The notes beneath the pieces are model-generated. The model searched no databases. It had not been told where the DNA came from and saw nothing but the letters and a program-made list of their open reading frames with translations. A DNA stretch of 64,000 nucleotides from Sphingomonas sp. 1F27F7B (GTDB lineage: Bacteria > Pseudomonadota > Alphaproteobacteria > Sphingomonadales > Sphingomonadaceae). Made by a program: the position numbers and the translations under genes. The DNA is taken from the NCBI RefSeq assembly GCF_005503355.1, contig NZ_SCMK01000007.1:62001-126000 (forward strand), read 5' to 3'. Below are positions 33,951-42,578 of this stretch, in pieces. Each line of letters begins with the position of its first letter. The stretch's first letter is position 1.

Positions 33951-35900
33951 CTATTTTTCGAACACCGCGGCGGCTCCGCCATGCGCGGCGAGATCGAGCG
34001 TTAGCGCCTCCCCCTCGGCTACGCGTTTCTCGGTGAAGATCGGGGCGTCGGGCTTGCCGCCATCGGCCCACAACCGCATCGCCGCACCGCGCCTGCCGAG
34101 GAAATCGAGCGGCACGGTGACCTTGCGCGCAGTCTCGCTGTTCAGCGCGCCGAGGAACCAGCGCGTCCCCTTGCGCCGGGCAAGAACGATATACTCCCCG
34201 GTCTCGCCGGCCAGGTAGCGCGTCTCGTCCCAGCTCGCCGGCACTGCCTTGATGAAATCGAAGCCGGCGGGGCTGGCGGCATAGGTGTCCGGACTGTCCG
34301 ACACCGCCGCGACCGGCGACAGGAAGGCGACGTACAGTGCAAGGCCATGCGCGCGAGTCGTCTGGACGAAGGGCAGGTCGCCGCGGATGCGGAACGCCTC
34401 GGGCGTCACGTTGCGGAAGCCGCCCGGCGTATAGTCCATCGGGCCGATCAGGCCGCGGGTAAAGGCCAGCATGACGTTGTGGCGCGAAGTCACCCGGCGC
34501 GACCATTTGTTGTATTCGGCTCCCATGACGCCTTCCTGCGTCATGAAATTGGGCCAGGTGCGCGCGAGCCCGCGCGGGGGAAAGGCGCCGTGGAAGTCGA
34601 CCATCAGATGGTGGCGCGCGGCGGCCGCCAGCGTGCGCGTGTACCAGTTGACCATCCACTGGTCGTCACGGTCCATGAAATCGACCTTGATCCCGGCGAT
34701 GCCGAGCTTCTCATATTCGGCGAGCGCGTCTTCCTGCTGCTCGTCCAGCGCCTGCCAGTGCATCCAGAGCCAGAGGCGGACTTTCCGCGACTTGGCATAG
34801 TCGACCACTTCGCGCAGGTTGAGCGCGTCGGTCCATTTGGTGATGTCGACGCCCGGGCGGCGTACCCCGCCCCCGCCTGCCCCCGCATACCAGCCCTCGT
34901 CGATCATCGTGTAGGGCAGCCCATTGTCGGCGGCGAAGTCGATCAGCGCCTTGGCGACCGCCGTGGTGCTGCGCTGGCCGGGCAGCGCCGCGATCACCGG
35001 GCCGCTCCACCAGTCCCAGCTGGTCAGGCCCGGCCGGATCCAGTGCACATCCTCGATCCGGCTCGGGCTGGAGAGGTTGAGGACCAGCGTGGATTCGTTG
35101 AGCTTGCCGAGCTGATCGGCGAGCATCACCACGCGCCACGGCGTCACGATCGGGCTGCCGATCCGGGTGTGCACGGCGATGCGATAATCGTCGAGCGAAG
35201 GCGAGAGCTTGACCTGCAGCCCGGGTCCGCCATCGCCGCGGCCGGTGAGGTACATGCCGGCAAAGTCGAGCAGGTCCGCCTCGGTCAGCGCGAAGGCGGC
35301 CTTGCCGGTCTCGCAGGCAAAGGGCAGGCTGAACAGGTTATGGTCACGCAGGCGCGGCACGTCGACGGGATCGAACTCGCCTTCATGGCTGGAGCCGAAC
35401 TTGCCGACATTGAAGCCCCAGCATTTATAGGTCGGCGGAAAGTAGAAGCCGGTGCGCTCGTAGCGGATGATCGCCGCCGCCGTCTGTGGCTGGACGGGCA
35501 CGACGGTGCGGAAGGCGACGCCGTCGTCATAGGCGCGCAGCACCACGTCCATCCTGCGCTTCGCCCCGCCCTTCTCCTGGAAATGCACGGTGAGCTGGTT
35601 GTAATGGTCGCGCCCCTCGGCCGCATTGCCGGCGACGATCGGATAGCGGGCATCGGCGCCGGCGGTCTCGGAGCCGGTGATCGTCAGGCCATAGCCGAGC
35701 GTATCGGCATCGAGATCGAGCAGGATCGGTGACGGCGCCAGCACCAGGCTGCCGCCGCGCGACACGGCATAGACCGGCGTGCCCGAGCCGTTCAGCTGGA
35801 GCGAGATGCGGTTGCTGCCGTCGGGCGATGCCGCGGTGAGGACTTGCGCGGCGGCCGGCGCCGCGACGAGCAGCGCCAGCGCCGCAAGCACCGCCCTCAC
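33951..35900 (-). CDS. glycoside hydrolase family 97 (alpha-glucosidase/alpha-galactosidase)
   Basis: A 649-residue periplasmic GH97 enzyme. Signal peptide to about residue 19 (LALLVAAPAAAQ). The N-terminal beta-sandwich, the TIM barrel (WDWWSGPVIAALPGQR, YTMIDEGWYAG) and the C-terminal domain are all present. IKVDFMDRDDQ near residue 404 puts an Asp at 407, the position of the nucleophile in the retaining GH97 subgroup; inverting SusB-type members lack it. So a retaining alpha-glycosidase is likely. The start overlaps the GDSL gene stop by four bases (ATGA), and a cupin gene follows after 77 bp. Confidence 0.92.
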   Translation of the reverse strand: MRAVLAALALLVAAPAAAQVLTAASPDGSNRISLQLNGSGTPVYAVSRGGSLVLAPSPILLDLDADTLGYGLTITGSETAGADARYPIVAGNAAEGRDHYNQLTVHFQEKGGAKRRMDVVLRAYDDGVAFRTVVPVQPQTAAAIIRYERTGFYFPPTYKCWGFNVGKFGSSHEGEFDPVDVPRLRDHNLFSLPFACETGKAAFALTEADLLDFAGMYLTGRGDGGPGLQVKLSPSLDDYRIAVHTRIGSPIVTPWRVVMLADQLGKLNESTLVLNLSSPSRIEDVHWIRPGLTSWDWWSGPVIAALPGQRSTTAVAKALIDFAADNGLPYTMIDEGWYAGAGGGGVRRPGVDITKWTDALNLREVVDYAKSRKVRLWLWMHWQALDEQQEDALAEYEKLGIAGIKVDFMDRDDQWMVNWYTRTLAAAARHHLMVDFHGAFPPRGLARTWPNFMTQEGVMGAEYNKWSRRVTSRHNVMLAFTRGLIGPMDYTPGGFRNVTPEAFRIRGDLPFVQTTRAHGLALYVAFLSPVAAVSDSPDTYAASPAGFDFIKAVPASWDETRYLAGETGEYIVLARRKGTRWFLGALNSETARKVTVPLDFLGRRGAAMRLWADGGKPDAPIFTEKRVAEGEALTLDLAAHGGAAAVFEK

Positions 35901-36622
35901 GCCTTGTGCGCCTTCAGCACCGGGGCGAGCACGCTCTCCATCGCGGCGAAGCCCTGCGCGGTCGGATGGACGCCGTCAAAGGCCATGCCGGGCTTCATCG
36001 CTCCGGTTTCGGTCGCGAGCACGCCGGTATAGTCGATGAAGGCGGCGCGGGCGCGACGGGCGTAGTTTTGCAGGAACAGGTTGATCGACCGGATCGGCTC
36101 GACCGGGTTCACCCCGGGCCGCCAGGGGAAGCGATCCGCCGGCGGCACCGCGCCCAGCAGCACCGCAATGCCGTGCACCTGGGCGAGCTCGGTCATCGCC
36201 TGGAGATTGTCGCAGCTCTGCTGGACCGTCATCTTGCCGGTATTGCCGGCAATGTCGTTGGTCCCCGCCATGATGTGAACCAGGCGCGGGCGCAGCCGGA
36301 TCACGTCCGCCATCATGCGCAGCACCATCTGCGGCGTGGTCTGCCCGCCGATGCCGCGGCCGATGCGGCCCGCGGTGAAGAAATCGGGCCGGCCGTTTCT
36401 CCAGATCTGGGTGATCGAATCGCCCATGAAGACGATGTCGACCTTCCGGCCCGAGGCGATCAGCTTCTCGTTGTCGGCGGCATAATGGCCGAGCCAGGGC
36501 CAGTCTTCCCTGAGCTGGCGCTGGCGCTTCTCGTCCCCGCTGCTTTCCTGCATCTTCGCGGCGCAGGCGGTGGGAACGAGCAAGGTTCCGGCAAGGAACC
36601 CACGGCGGACCATCGACATCAA
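35897..36622 (-). CDS. SGNH/GDSL-family esterase, exported
   Basis: A 241-residue hydrolase of the carbohydrate-esterase-like SGNH group. The N-terminus RRGFLAGTLLVPTACAAK has an Arg pair and a possible lipobox (PTAC). Block I FMGDSITQIW holds the nucleophile Ser, block II GRGIGGQTTPQM the oxyanion Gly, block III MAGTNDIAGN the Asn, and block V FDGVHPTAQG the Asp/His. It probably removes acyl groups from sugars ahead of the GH97 enzyme with which it overlaps. Start ATG 36622; ATGs at 36619 and 36613 are alternatives. Confidence 0.88.
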   Translation of the reverse strand: MMSMVRRGFLAGTLLVPTACAAKMQESSGDEKRQRQLREDWPWLGHYAADNEKLIASGRKVDIVFMGDSITQIWRNGRPDFFTAGRIGRGIGGQTTPQMVLRMMADVIRLRPRLVHIMAGTNDIAGNTGKMTVQQSCDNLQAMTELAQVHGIAVLLGAVPPADRFPWRPGVNPVEPIRSINLFLQNYARRARAAFIDYTGVLATETGAMKPGMAFDGVHPTAQGFAAMESVLAPVLKAHKA

Positions 36623-36869
36623 GGCGCCTCCAGCAGCGGACGGATGCCGCCGACACTAGCGCCCGGCCCTTCCCGGCGAAAGCGCCCCGAAGCGGACCGG
36701 ATCTTTCGCAACAAAAGCCCGCAAGTTCCCGTGGACAGGGCCGTTTAAGGGATCGGCCCGGCATTGTGCGCGGATGACGGGACCGCGTCGGACGGCGTTA
36801 CGCGCACCAGTTCGTTCCTTGCCGCCGGAGGGGGAGACCCCGGGGTCCGGCGGCAAGCGAACGATCTGC

Positions 36870-38216
36870 TCAGTGCACCGACGCCGCCTCGCCCTCGGCC
36901 CTGATCACCGGCGCACGGCCGGCGGCGATCGCGAAGAAGCACAGTGCGGCATAGCAAGCCGCCGGCAGGATCAGCGCAAAGGCATAGCCATGGGCGCCCG
37001 AGAGCAGGCCGACCAGCAGCGGCAGCACCGCACCGCCGACGATGGCGGTGCAGAGCAGGCCCGAAGTCGCCTCCGCGCTCGCCGTGGAACGCTCGAGCGT
37101 TAGCGTGAAGATCACCGGGAACATGATCGAGTTGAACAAGCCGATCGCCAGCGCGACGAAGCCGGCGGTGACACCGCCCACCGCGAAGACGTAGAGGCAC
37201 ATCGCGGCGGCGATCGCCGTGAACAGCGCGAGCAGCCGGTGCGCACGCACCACCGTCAACAGGCCCGAGCCGAGGAAGCGGCCGACCATCGCGCCACCCC
37301 AGTAGAAGGCGACGGCCTTGCCCGCTTCCTGGAGCGAGACGCCGTGCACGCCGTCGCTGCCCATCAGATAGCCTAGCACCGGCACGCCGAACGCCGCGTC
37401 GGACTGGCCCCAGATCGCGTTCGAATTGAGGAACAGCGCCATCTGGGTGCCGATCGCGACTTCGGCGCCGACATAGAGGAAGATGGCGAGCGCGCCGAGC
37501 AGCGCCCATTTGGAAGTGAACGCATCGGTGACGAGCGCCGTGAAGCCATGCTGCGGGCCGGTTGCCGGCGGCGCGGCATCGGTGACGACGCGGCGGCTGA
37601 GATAGAAGAACACCGCCAGCGCGGCGATCAGGCCGCAGATCCAGAAATAGGCCGAATCGATGCCGGCCAGCGCCTGGGCGCGGATCTCCGGCGTGACGAC
37701 CGTACCTTCCTTGACCTCGACGCCCTTCAGGAACAGGTGCGCGCCGAGCAGCGGGCCAAGAAACGTGCCGAACGAGTTGAAGGTCTGGCTGAGCACCAGG
37801 CGGAAATGGCTGCCGCTGGGGCTGCCGAGCGCCGCGGCGAGCGGATTGGCCGCCACCTGCAGCACGGTGATGCCACTCGCCAGCGCGAACAGCCCGAGCA
37901 ACACCAGCCAGTAATTGGCGATGTTCGCCGCAGCGAGCATGATCAGGCAGCCCGCGATCATCGTGACAAGCGCGGCAAGGATCGACGGCACCGCCTTAAA
38001 GCGGCTGACCAAGACGGCGGCGGGAAGCGAGACCACGAAATAGGCGAAGAAGAACGCGAAGGCGCTCGCCTGGGCCTGGAAATCGGTGAGCGTGAAGATG
38101 CCCTTCACCGCCGCGACCAGCGGGTCCACCAGCGAGGTGATGAAGCCCCAGGCAAAGAACAAGGTGGTGACGGCGGCGAAGGCCAGCGTAGTCTGCGTGG
38201 AACGTGCGGATGCCAA
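36870..38216 (-). CDS. FucP-type sugar:proton symporter (major facilitator superfamily)
   Basis: A 448-residue inner-membrane transporter with 12 predicted helices. The fucose-permease family start is visible (TTLFFAWGFITSLVDPLVAAVK, FTLTDFQAQASAFAFFFAYF), with GITVLQVAANPLAAALG and SQTFNSFGTFLGPLLGA in helices 4 and 5. The best start is TTG at 38216 because GGGGAG sits at 38224-38229 on the coding strand; an ATG frame to 38264 would cross that site. It heads the operon that continues with the GDSL, GH97, cupin and oxidoreductase genes, after a 247-bp gap that holds no gene I can see. Confidence 0.88.
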   Translation of the reverse strand: MASARSTQTTLAFAAVTTLFFAWGFITSLVDPLVAAVKGIFTLTDFQAQASAFAFFFAYFVVSLPAAVLVSRFKAVPSILAALVTMIAGCLIMLAAANIANYWLVLLGLFALASGITVLQVAANPLAAALGSPSGSHFRLVLSQTFNSFGTFLGPLLGAHLFLKGVEVKEGTVVTPEIRAQALAGIDSAYFWICGLIAALAVFFYLSRRVVTDAAPPATGPQHGFTALVTDAFTSKWALLGALAIFLYVGAEVAIGTQMALFLNSNAIWGQSDAAFGVPVLGYLMGSDGVHGVSLQEAGKAVAFYWGGAMVGRFLGSGLLTVVRAHRLLALFTAIAAAMCLYVFAVGGVTAGFVALAIGLFNSIMFPVIFTLTLERSTASAEATSGLLCTAIVGGAVLPLLVGLLSGAHGYAFALILPAACYAALCFFAIAAGRAPVIRAEGEAASVH

Positions 38217-38279
38217 GATATCTCTCCCCTGCGGACGTCGCCCGCTTCTTCCCCCGGCGGGCATTTCCCGGAAATTGGT

Positions 38280-38295
38280 CCGACAACGTTGCCAA
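38280..38295 (-). promoter_or_regulatory. LacI-type operator candidate upstream of the FucP-type transporter
   Basis: CCGACAACGTTGCCAA, 63 bases before the TTG start at 38216. It shares CCGACAACG with the sites at 27447, 51402 and 51436. The divergent gene at 38417 lies 120 bp to the other side. Confidence 0.55.
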
Positions 38296-38416
38296 TGTCA
38301 AGGCACGTCGTCGCATCGTGTAAATTCGACGCTCGCCACGTGCGCCCGGTTTGGCTTAATAGCAGGCGGCGATTCAGGTCGCCCGGCCTCAGGGCGGCCG
38401 CGAAGGAGATTTGCGA

Positions 38417-39919
38417 GTGACCAATGTGTTTTCGGGCCGGATGGCCCGCCGGGCCGCATGGACTGCGGTGCTTGCCGGAATCGCGGCGCCCGTCGCCGCG
38501 CAACAGGTCGCTCCCGCGCCGCAGAGCACGCCAACCCCCACGCTCCAGGCGGTACCCGTGCCGCCGTTCGTCCCCAACCCACCGGTGCCGCTGCCGGTGC
38601 TGACGCCGGCCCAGACGGCCGAGCTCGCGCCGCTGCTCAACGAGGCCGGCTTCGCCCAGGGCCTGCGCCGGGTCGGCGATCCGGCCCCCGGCTTCAAGGA
38701 CAGCGAGGCGCTGGTCCGCGCCGCGCTCGATTATGCCCGCGCGGTGCATTCGGGCCGCCTGGCCGAGAGCGATTTCGATCCGAACTGGGGCCTGCGCCCG
38801 GCTGCCTACGACCCCCTGCCCGCCTTTGCCGATGCCGTGAAGCAGAACCGGGTCGGCGCCTGGCTGCGCGACCTGCCGCCGCCCTGGGCCGGCTATGACA
38901 CGCTGCAAAAGGGCCTCGCCACCTATCGCAAGATCGTGGCGTCCGGCGGCTGGCAGAAGCTCGCCGCGGGGCCGGACCTTGCGGTGGGTGCGAGCGGCCC
39001 GCGCGTCGCGGCGCTGCGCAAGCGGCTGGCGATCGAGGATCCGCAGGCGATCGCCACCGGCGACAAGTTCGATGCCGAGCTGAAGGACAGCGTGGTCCGC
39101 GCCCAGCGCCGCTACGGGCTCAACCCCACCGGCGTGGTCTCCAGCGGCACGCTCGCCGCGCTCAACGTGCCGGCGCAGGACCGGGTCGGCCAGATCATGG
39201 CGAACATGGAGCGCTGGCGCTGGCTGCCGAGCGAGCTGCCCGCCAAGCGCATCCAGGTGAACATCGCCGCCGCGGTGCTCACCGTGTTCGAAGGCGATGC
39301 CCCGATCGCATCGATGAAGGCAGTCACCGGCCGTCCCGGCAACGAGACGCCGATGCTCCAGTCGAAGATCCACTCGATCGTGCTCAATCCGCCGTGGAAC
39401 GTGCCCACCAGCATCGCCGCCAAGGAACTGTGGCCGAAGGGCGAAGCGGCGCTGAAGGCGCAGGGCTACAAGATCATCGGCACCGGCGCGAACCGGCGCC
39501 TGCAGCAGCAGCCGGGACCGAAGAGCGCGCTCGGCCGCTACAAGTTCGACTTCCCGAACAATTATGCCGTGTATCTGCACGACACGCCGTCGCAATCGAC
39601 CTTCGCCAGCTTCAGCCGGCTCGCGTCGCACGGTTGCGTGCGGCTGGAGAAGCCGGGTCCGCTGGCGCAGCTGCTGCTGCGCAACGATCCGAACTGGCAG
39701 CCCGACCAGATCAATGCCGCGCTTGCCAAGGGCGATACGCTGCGCGTGAACCTGCAGGACCAGGACCAAGTCTCGGTCTATCTGCTCTACTGGACCGCCT
39801 TCGCCAATGCGAACGGCACGATGAACTTCCGCGGCGATCCCTATGGCTGGGACAAGGATCTCGCAGCAAAGATCGAGAAACGCTCCGCGATTACGGCTGC
39901 CGCCGTTTCCGCACGTTGA
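38417..39919 (+). CDS. YcbB-type L,D-transpeptidase
   Basis: A 500-residue exported murein transpeptidase. Signal peptide MARRAAWTAVLAGIAAPVAAQ after a short lead, Pro-rich linker, a scaffold domain, a peptidoglycan-binding domain around residues 190-245 (VGASGPRVAALRKRL, YGLNPTGVVSSGTLAALN), then the catalytic domain with NPPWNVPTSIAAKELWP, VYLHDTPSQ (His) and RLASHGCVRLE (Cys). The GTG at 38417 lies eight bases after AAGGAG, so it is preferred over an in-frame TTG at 38411 that is too close. It is the third L,D-transpeptidase in the window. It has no obvious link to the sugar genes on either side. Confidence 0.92.
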   Translation: MTNVFSGRMARRAAWTAVLAGIAAPVAAQQVAPAPQSTPTPTLQAVPVPPFVPNPPVPLPVLTPAQTAELAPLLNEAGFAQGLRRVGDPAPGFKDSEALVRAALDYARAVHSGRLAESDFDPNWGLRPAAYDPLPAFADAVKQNRVGAWLRDLPPPWAGYDTLQKGLATYRKIVASGGWQKLAAGPDLAVGASGPRVAALRKRLAIEDPQAIATGDKFDAELKDSVVRAQRRYGLNPTGVVSSGTLAALNVPAQDRVGQIMANMERWRWLPSELPAKRIQVNIAAAVLTVFEGDAPIASMKAVTGRPGNETPMLQSKIHSIVLNPPWNVPTSIAAKELWPKGEAALKAQGYKIIGTGANRRLQQQPGPKSALGRYKFDFPNNYAVYLHDTPSQSTFASFSRLASHGCVRLEKPGPLAQLLLRNDPNWQPDQINAALAKGDTLRVNLQDQDQVSVYLLYWTAFANANGTMNFRGDPYGWDKDLAAKIEKRSAITAAAVSAR

Positions 39920-39939
39920 GAAAAGGGGAAATAACCGAA

Positions 39940-40242
39940 ATGAAGACCCGCACCATCGCATTGATCGCCGTCGCCGGCCTGGCGCTCGCCGCCTGCTCGG
40001 GCAGCAAGCCGGAGGACACGAGCGCGAACGAGACCATCGTCGCGAACATCGGTGAGCCCGAGACCCTTACCAACGTCACGATCGACCAGCCGGTCGAGAC
40101 GCCGGCGGTGACCAACGTCGCCCACACCCCGCCGCCGGTCGCCGATCTCTCGCCCGACGCGCAGACTCAGGACGACGCCGACGCGACGGGCATGACCGCC
40201 AAGGTCGACCGCAATTCGAGCGCGGGCGAACCGGCGCACTGA
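39940..40242 (+). CDS. small lipoprotein, unrecognised
   Basis: A 100-residue lipoprotein. The lipobox is LALAAC at residues 16-21 after MKTRTIALIAVAG. The mature part is acidic and Thr/Pro-rich, largely disordered (TLTNVTIDQPVETPAVTNV). It follows the YcbB-type gene by 20 bp, so it is probably co-transcribed. AAAAGGGGA upstream serves as the ribosome site. Function unknown. Confidence 0.8.
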   Translation: MKTRTIALIAVAGLALAACSGSKPEDTSANETIVANIGEPETLTNVTIDQPVETPAVTNVAHTPPPVADLSPDAQTQDDADATGMTAKVDRNSSAGEPAH

Positions 40243-40248
40243 CAGCCG

Positions 40249-40274
40249 GCTCCTCCCCCTCCGGGGGGAGGAGC
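40249..40274. terminator. strong hairpin between convergent transcription units
   Basis: GCTCCTCCCCC paired with GGGGGAGGAGC, 11 bp around a short loop, seven bases after the lipoprotein stop and nine bases from the opposing transporter stop. There is no long T run on either side, so termination may be partly Rho-assisted. Confidence 0.6.
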
Positions 40275-40282
40275 TTCCCCGC

Positions 40283-41488
40283 CTAGTCCTGGGTCCGGAT
40301 GCAGAGCGACACCGCGCCGCCGGCCAGGGTACCGCCCGCGAGGATCAGCAGCCAGATCATGTAGCCGGTCTTCTCCGGCGCCAGCGCCAGCGCCAGGAGC
40401 GGCGCGACCATCGCCGGCAGCGTATTGGTGAGGTTGAGGATGCCCAGGTCGCGGCCGCGATGCCCCGGATTGGGCAGCAGCTGCATCGCGATCGCCGAAT
40501 GGATCGCCAGGAACACGCTGAGCCCCGACAGCGCCAGCGCATGCCCCGCCGCCGCCACGCCCCAGCTCTTCGCGAACGCCATGACGCTCAGCCCCGCCGC
40601 CATCCCCAGCGCCCCCGCCGCGAGGAAGGGCTTGCGCCGCATGATCCCATCGGAGAAACGTCCCGCCAGCACCGTCAGCAGCACTGCGACGATGGTGGAA
40701 CCGGTCATGGTCGCAACGATCGGATTGGCCTCCACGCTGGTCTTGCTGATGTCCTCGCGATCGAGCACCGACAGGAAATAATAGAAACCATAGGTGGACA
40801 GGCCGTTGCCCGCGACCTGGAACAGGATGCGCGAGGCCCAGGCGAGCAGGAAATCGAAGCGGCGGAGCTCGCGCTGCGGCGCGGGCGGCGGTGGCGGCAC
40901 GGCGGCGCCTTCGCGCGCCAGCAACAGGAACGGCGTTGTGAGCGCGACGAACAACAGGCAGAGCAGCGCATAGCGCGTCGCGTCGCCGCCCAGCCCCGGC
41001 AAGGTGATCAGCACCGCCGCCATCGCCCCGATCGGATGGGAGACGCCGGTGAGACCGGCGACCATCCCCTTCTGCGCATCGGGTATCTCGTCCGCCATCA
41101 CTGCGGCGATCGGAGCGAACATCATGTTGACGCCGATCTGGATACAGGCGACGGCGAGCAGCAGGCTCACCGGATCGGCGGCGACCAGCAACAGGCCATA
41201 GGAAGCGCTGAGCACCCCCAGCCCCACCGTCACCCAGGGCCGGCGAGTGCCGCGCAGCCGCCGCGTGCGGTCGCTCAGCGCGCCGAACACGATATTGGCG
41301 ATGCTCGCCACCGCCGCGCCGCCCAGCGCGCCGGCGCTGAGGAGTTGCACCGCATGGCCGCCCCCGGCCTGCGCCGCCTTCAACGGCAGCAGCACCATGA
41401 CGAACGGCATGAAGCTGACGAACACGCCCGCATAGGCCAGCGCATAGAGCAGGATGAAGCCGCGGCCGGGCGAGACGAAACGTCGCAT
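40283..41488 (-). CDS. major-facilitator sugar transporter (GPH/SLC45-like)
   Basis: A 401-residue, 12-helix transporter. The loop 2-3 signature GALSDRTRRLRGTRRPWV matches the sugar:cation symporter group, and the central loop (REGAAVPPPPPAPQRELRRFD) divides two six-helix halves. ATG 41488 lies 34 bp after the LacI gene, so it is the last gene of the GH3-receptor-halogenase-LacI operon. The substrate is presumably the mono- or disaccharide released in the periplasm. Confidence 0.87.
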   Translation of the reverse strand: MRRFVSPGRGFILLYALAYAGVFVSFMPFVMVLLPLKAAQAGGGHAVQLLSAGALGGAAVASIANIVFGALSDRTRRLRGTRRPWVTVGLGVLSASYGLLLVAADPVSLLLAVACIQIGVNMMFAPIAAVMADEIPDAQKGMVAGLTGVSHPIGAMAAVLITLPGLGGDATRYALLCLLFVALTTPFLLLAREGAAVPPPPPAPQRELRRFDFLLAWASRILFQVAGNGLSTYGFYYFLSVLDREDISKTSVEANPIVATMTGSTIVAVLLTVLAGRFSDGIMRRKPFLAAGALGMAAGLSVMAFAKSWGVAAAGHALALSGLSVFLAIHSAIAMQLLPNPGHRGRDLGILNLTNTLPAMVAPLLALALAPEKTGYMIWLLILAGGTLAGGAVSLCIRTQD

Positions 41489-41522
41489 GGGCGGCGGAGC
41501 ATCGCCGCCGGCCGGAGCCAAG

Positions 41523-42578
41523 TCAACGCCGCGGCGGCGCGGTCGAGGCACGGACGACGAAATCGAAGGGCAGCAGGAAGCGGCCATTGCCGGGAGCGCT
41601 GCCGCGCGTCTTGCTCTCGATCAGCAGCTCGGCCGCCTTGGCCGTCATCGCCGCGATCGGCTGGCGGATCGCCGTGAGCGCCGGCACGCTCATCCGCACC
41701 GTCGGCGTATCGTCGAAGCTGACCACCGAGAGATCGCCCGGAACCGACAGGCCGAGCGGCCCGGCGGCATGGAGCACGCCCAGCGCCATCTCGTCGCTGC
41801 TCGCGAGCACCGCCGTCGGCGGCGATGCCAGCGCGGCGAGCGTATTGAGCGCCGCGATGCCGGCCTCATAGGTGAAGTCGCCGGGCTGGAGATAGGCGGG
41901 ATCCACGGTCAGCCCGCGCGCCTCGATCGCGCCGGTGAAGCCGCGCAGGCGATCCGGGCTCATCGCATATTCGGGATGGCCCTGGACATAGGCGATGCGC
42001 GTGTGGCCGAGATCGAGCAGATGCTCGGTCGCGCGGCGTGCAGCCGCCTCGTCGTCCATGTACACCGCAAAGCCCTTGCCCTCGCGGTGCGAGCCCAGCC
42101 GTGCGAAGATAAGGCCGCCCTGGTGGAGGAGATCGGTGATCCGGTCGTCCTCGCTGTGCGGCGGCGTCAGGATCACGCCGTCCGGGTGGAGCGCCGAGAG
42201 CGCCGCCTGCACCTGCGCCTCGAGCGCGTCCGAATGCGAATCCACCAGTTCGAACAACATGCGATAGCCATGCTCGGCGCATTTGAGCATGCCGCCATAG
42301 AGCATCTGGTCGACCCAGTCGTTGCCGCGCCGCGACTGCCAGCCCTCGAGCGTCGGCCGCTCGTCGTTGAAGGCGAGGATCAGATAGGAGCGCGAGCCCC
42401 CCAGCCGCCGCGCGGCGAGGCTGGGGACATAGCCGAGCTTGTCGATCGCCGCCCGGACGCGGGCCTGCACCGGCGCCGTGACGTTGGGGCCCTTGTTGAT
42501 GACGCGGCTCACGGTCTGCAGCGAGACTCCCGCCTCCGCCGCCACGTCCTTGATCGTGATCGCGCGCTTCTTCTGCAT
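41523..42578 (-). CDS. LacI-family transcriptional regulator
   Basis: A 351-residue LacI/GalR-type repressor. Helix-turn-helix and hinge: ITIKDVAAEAGVSLQTVSRVINKGPNVTAPVQARV and YVPSLAARRLGGSRS (shown here in two parts). A periplasmic-binding-protein-like sensor follows (GGMLKCAEHGYRMLFE, SDEMALGVLHAAG, VVSFDDTPTVRMSVPALTAIRQP). Its ATG shares one base with the stop of the halogenase-like gene (TGATG), so it is translated with the operon. It is the obvious candidate to bind the CCGACAACG sites and/or the GAACGTTC sites at 51528-51555. The ligand is probably a sugar released by the GH3 enzymes. Confidence 0.93.
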   Translation of the reverse strand: MQKKRAITIKDVAAEAGVSLQTVSRVINKGPNVTAPVQARVRAAIDKLGYVPSLAARRLGGSRSYLILAFNDERPTLEGWQSRRGNDWVDQMLYGGMLKCAEHGYRMLFELVDSHSDALEAQVQAALSALHPDGVILTPPHSEDDRITDLLHQGGLIFARLGSHREGKGFAVYMDDEAAARRATEHLLDLGHTRIAYVQGHPEYAMSPDRLRGFTGAIEARGLTVDPAYLQPGDFTYEAGIAALNTLAALASPPTAVLASSDEMALGVLHAAGPLGLSVPGDLSVVSFDDTPTVRMSVPALTAIRQPIAAMTAKAAELLIESKTRGSAPGNGRFLLPFDFVVRASTAPPRR

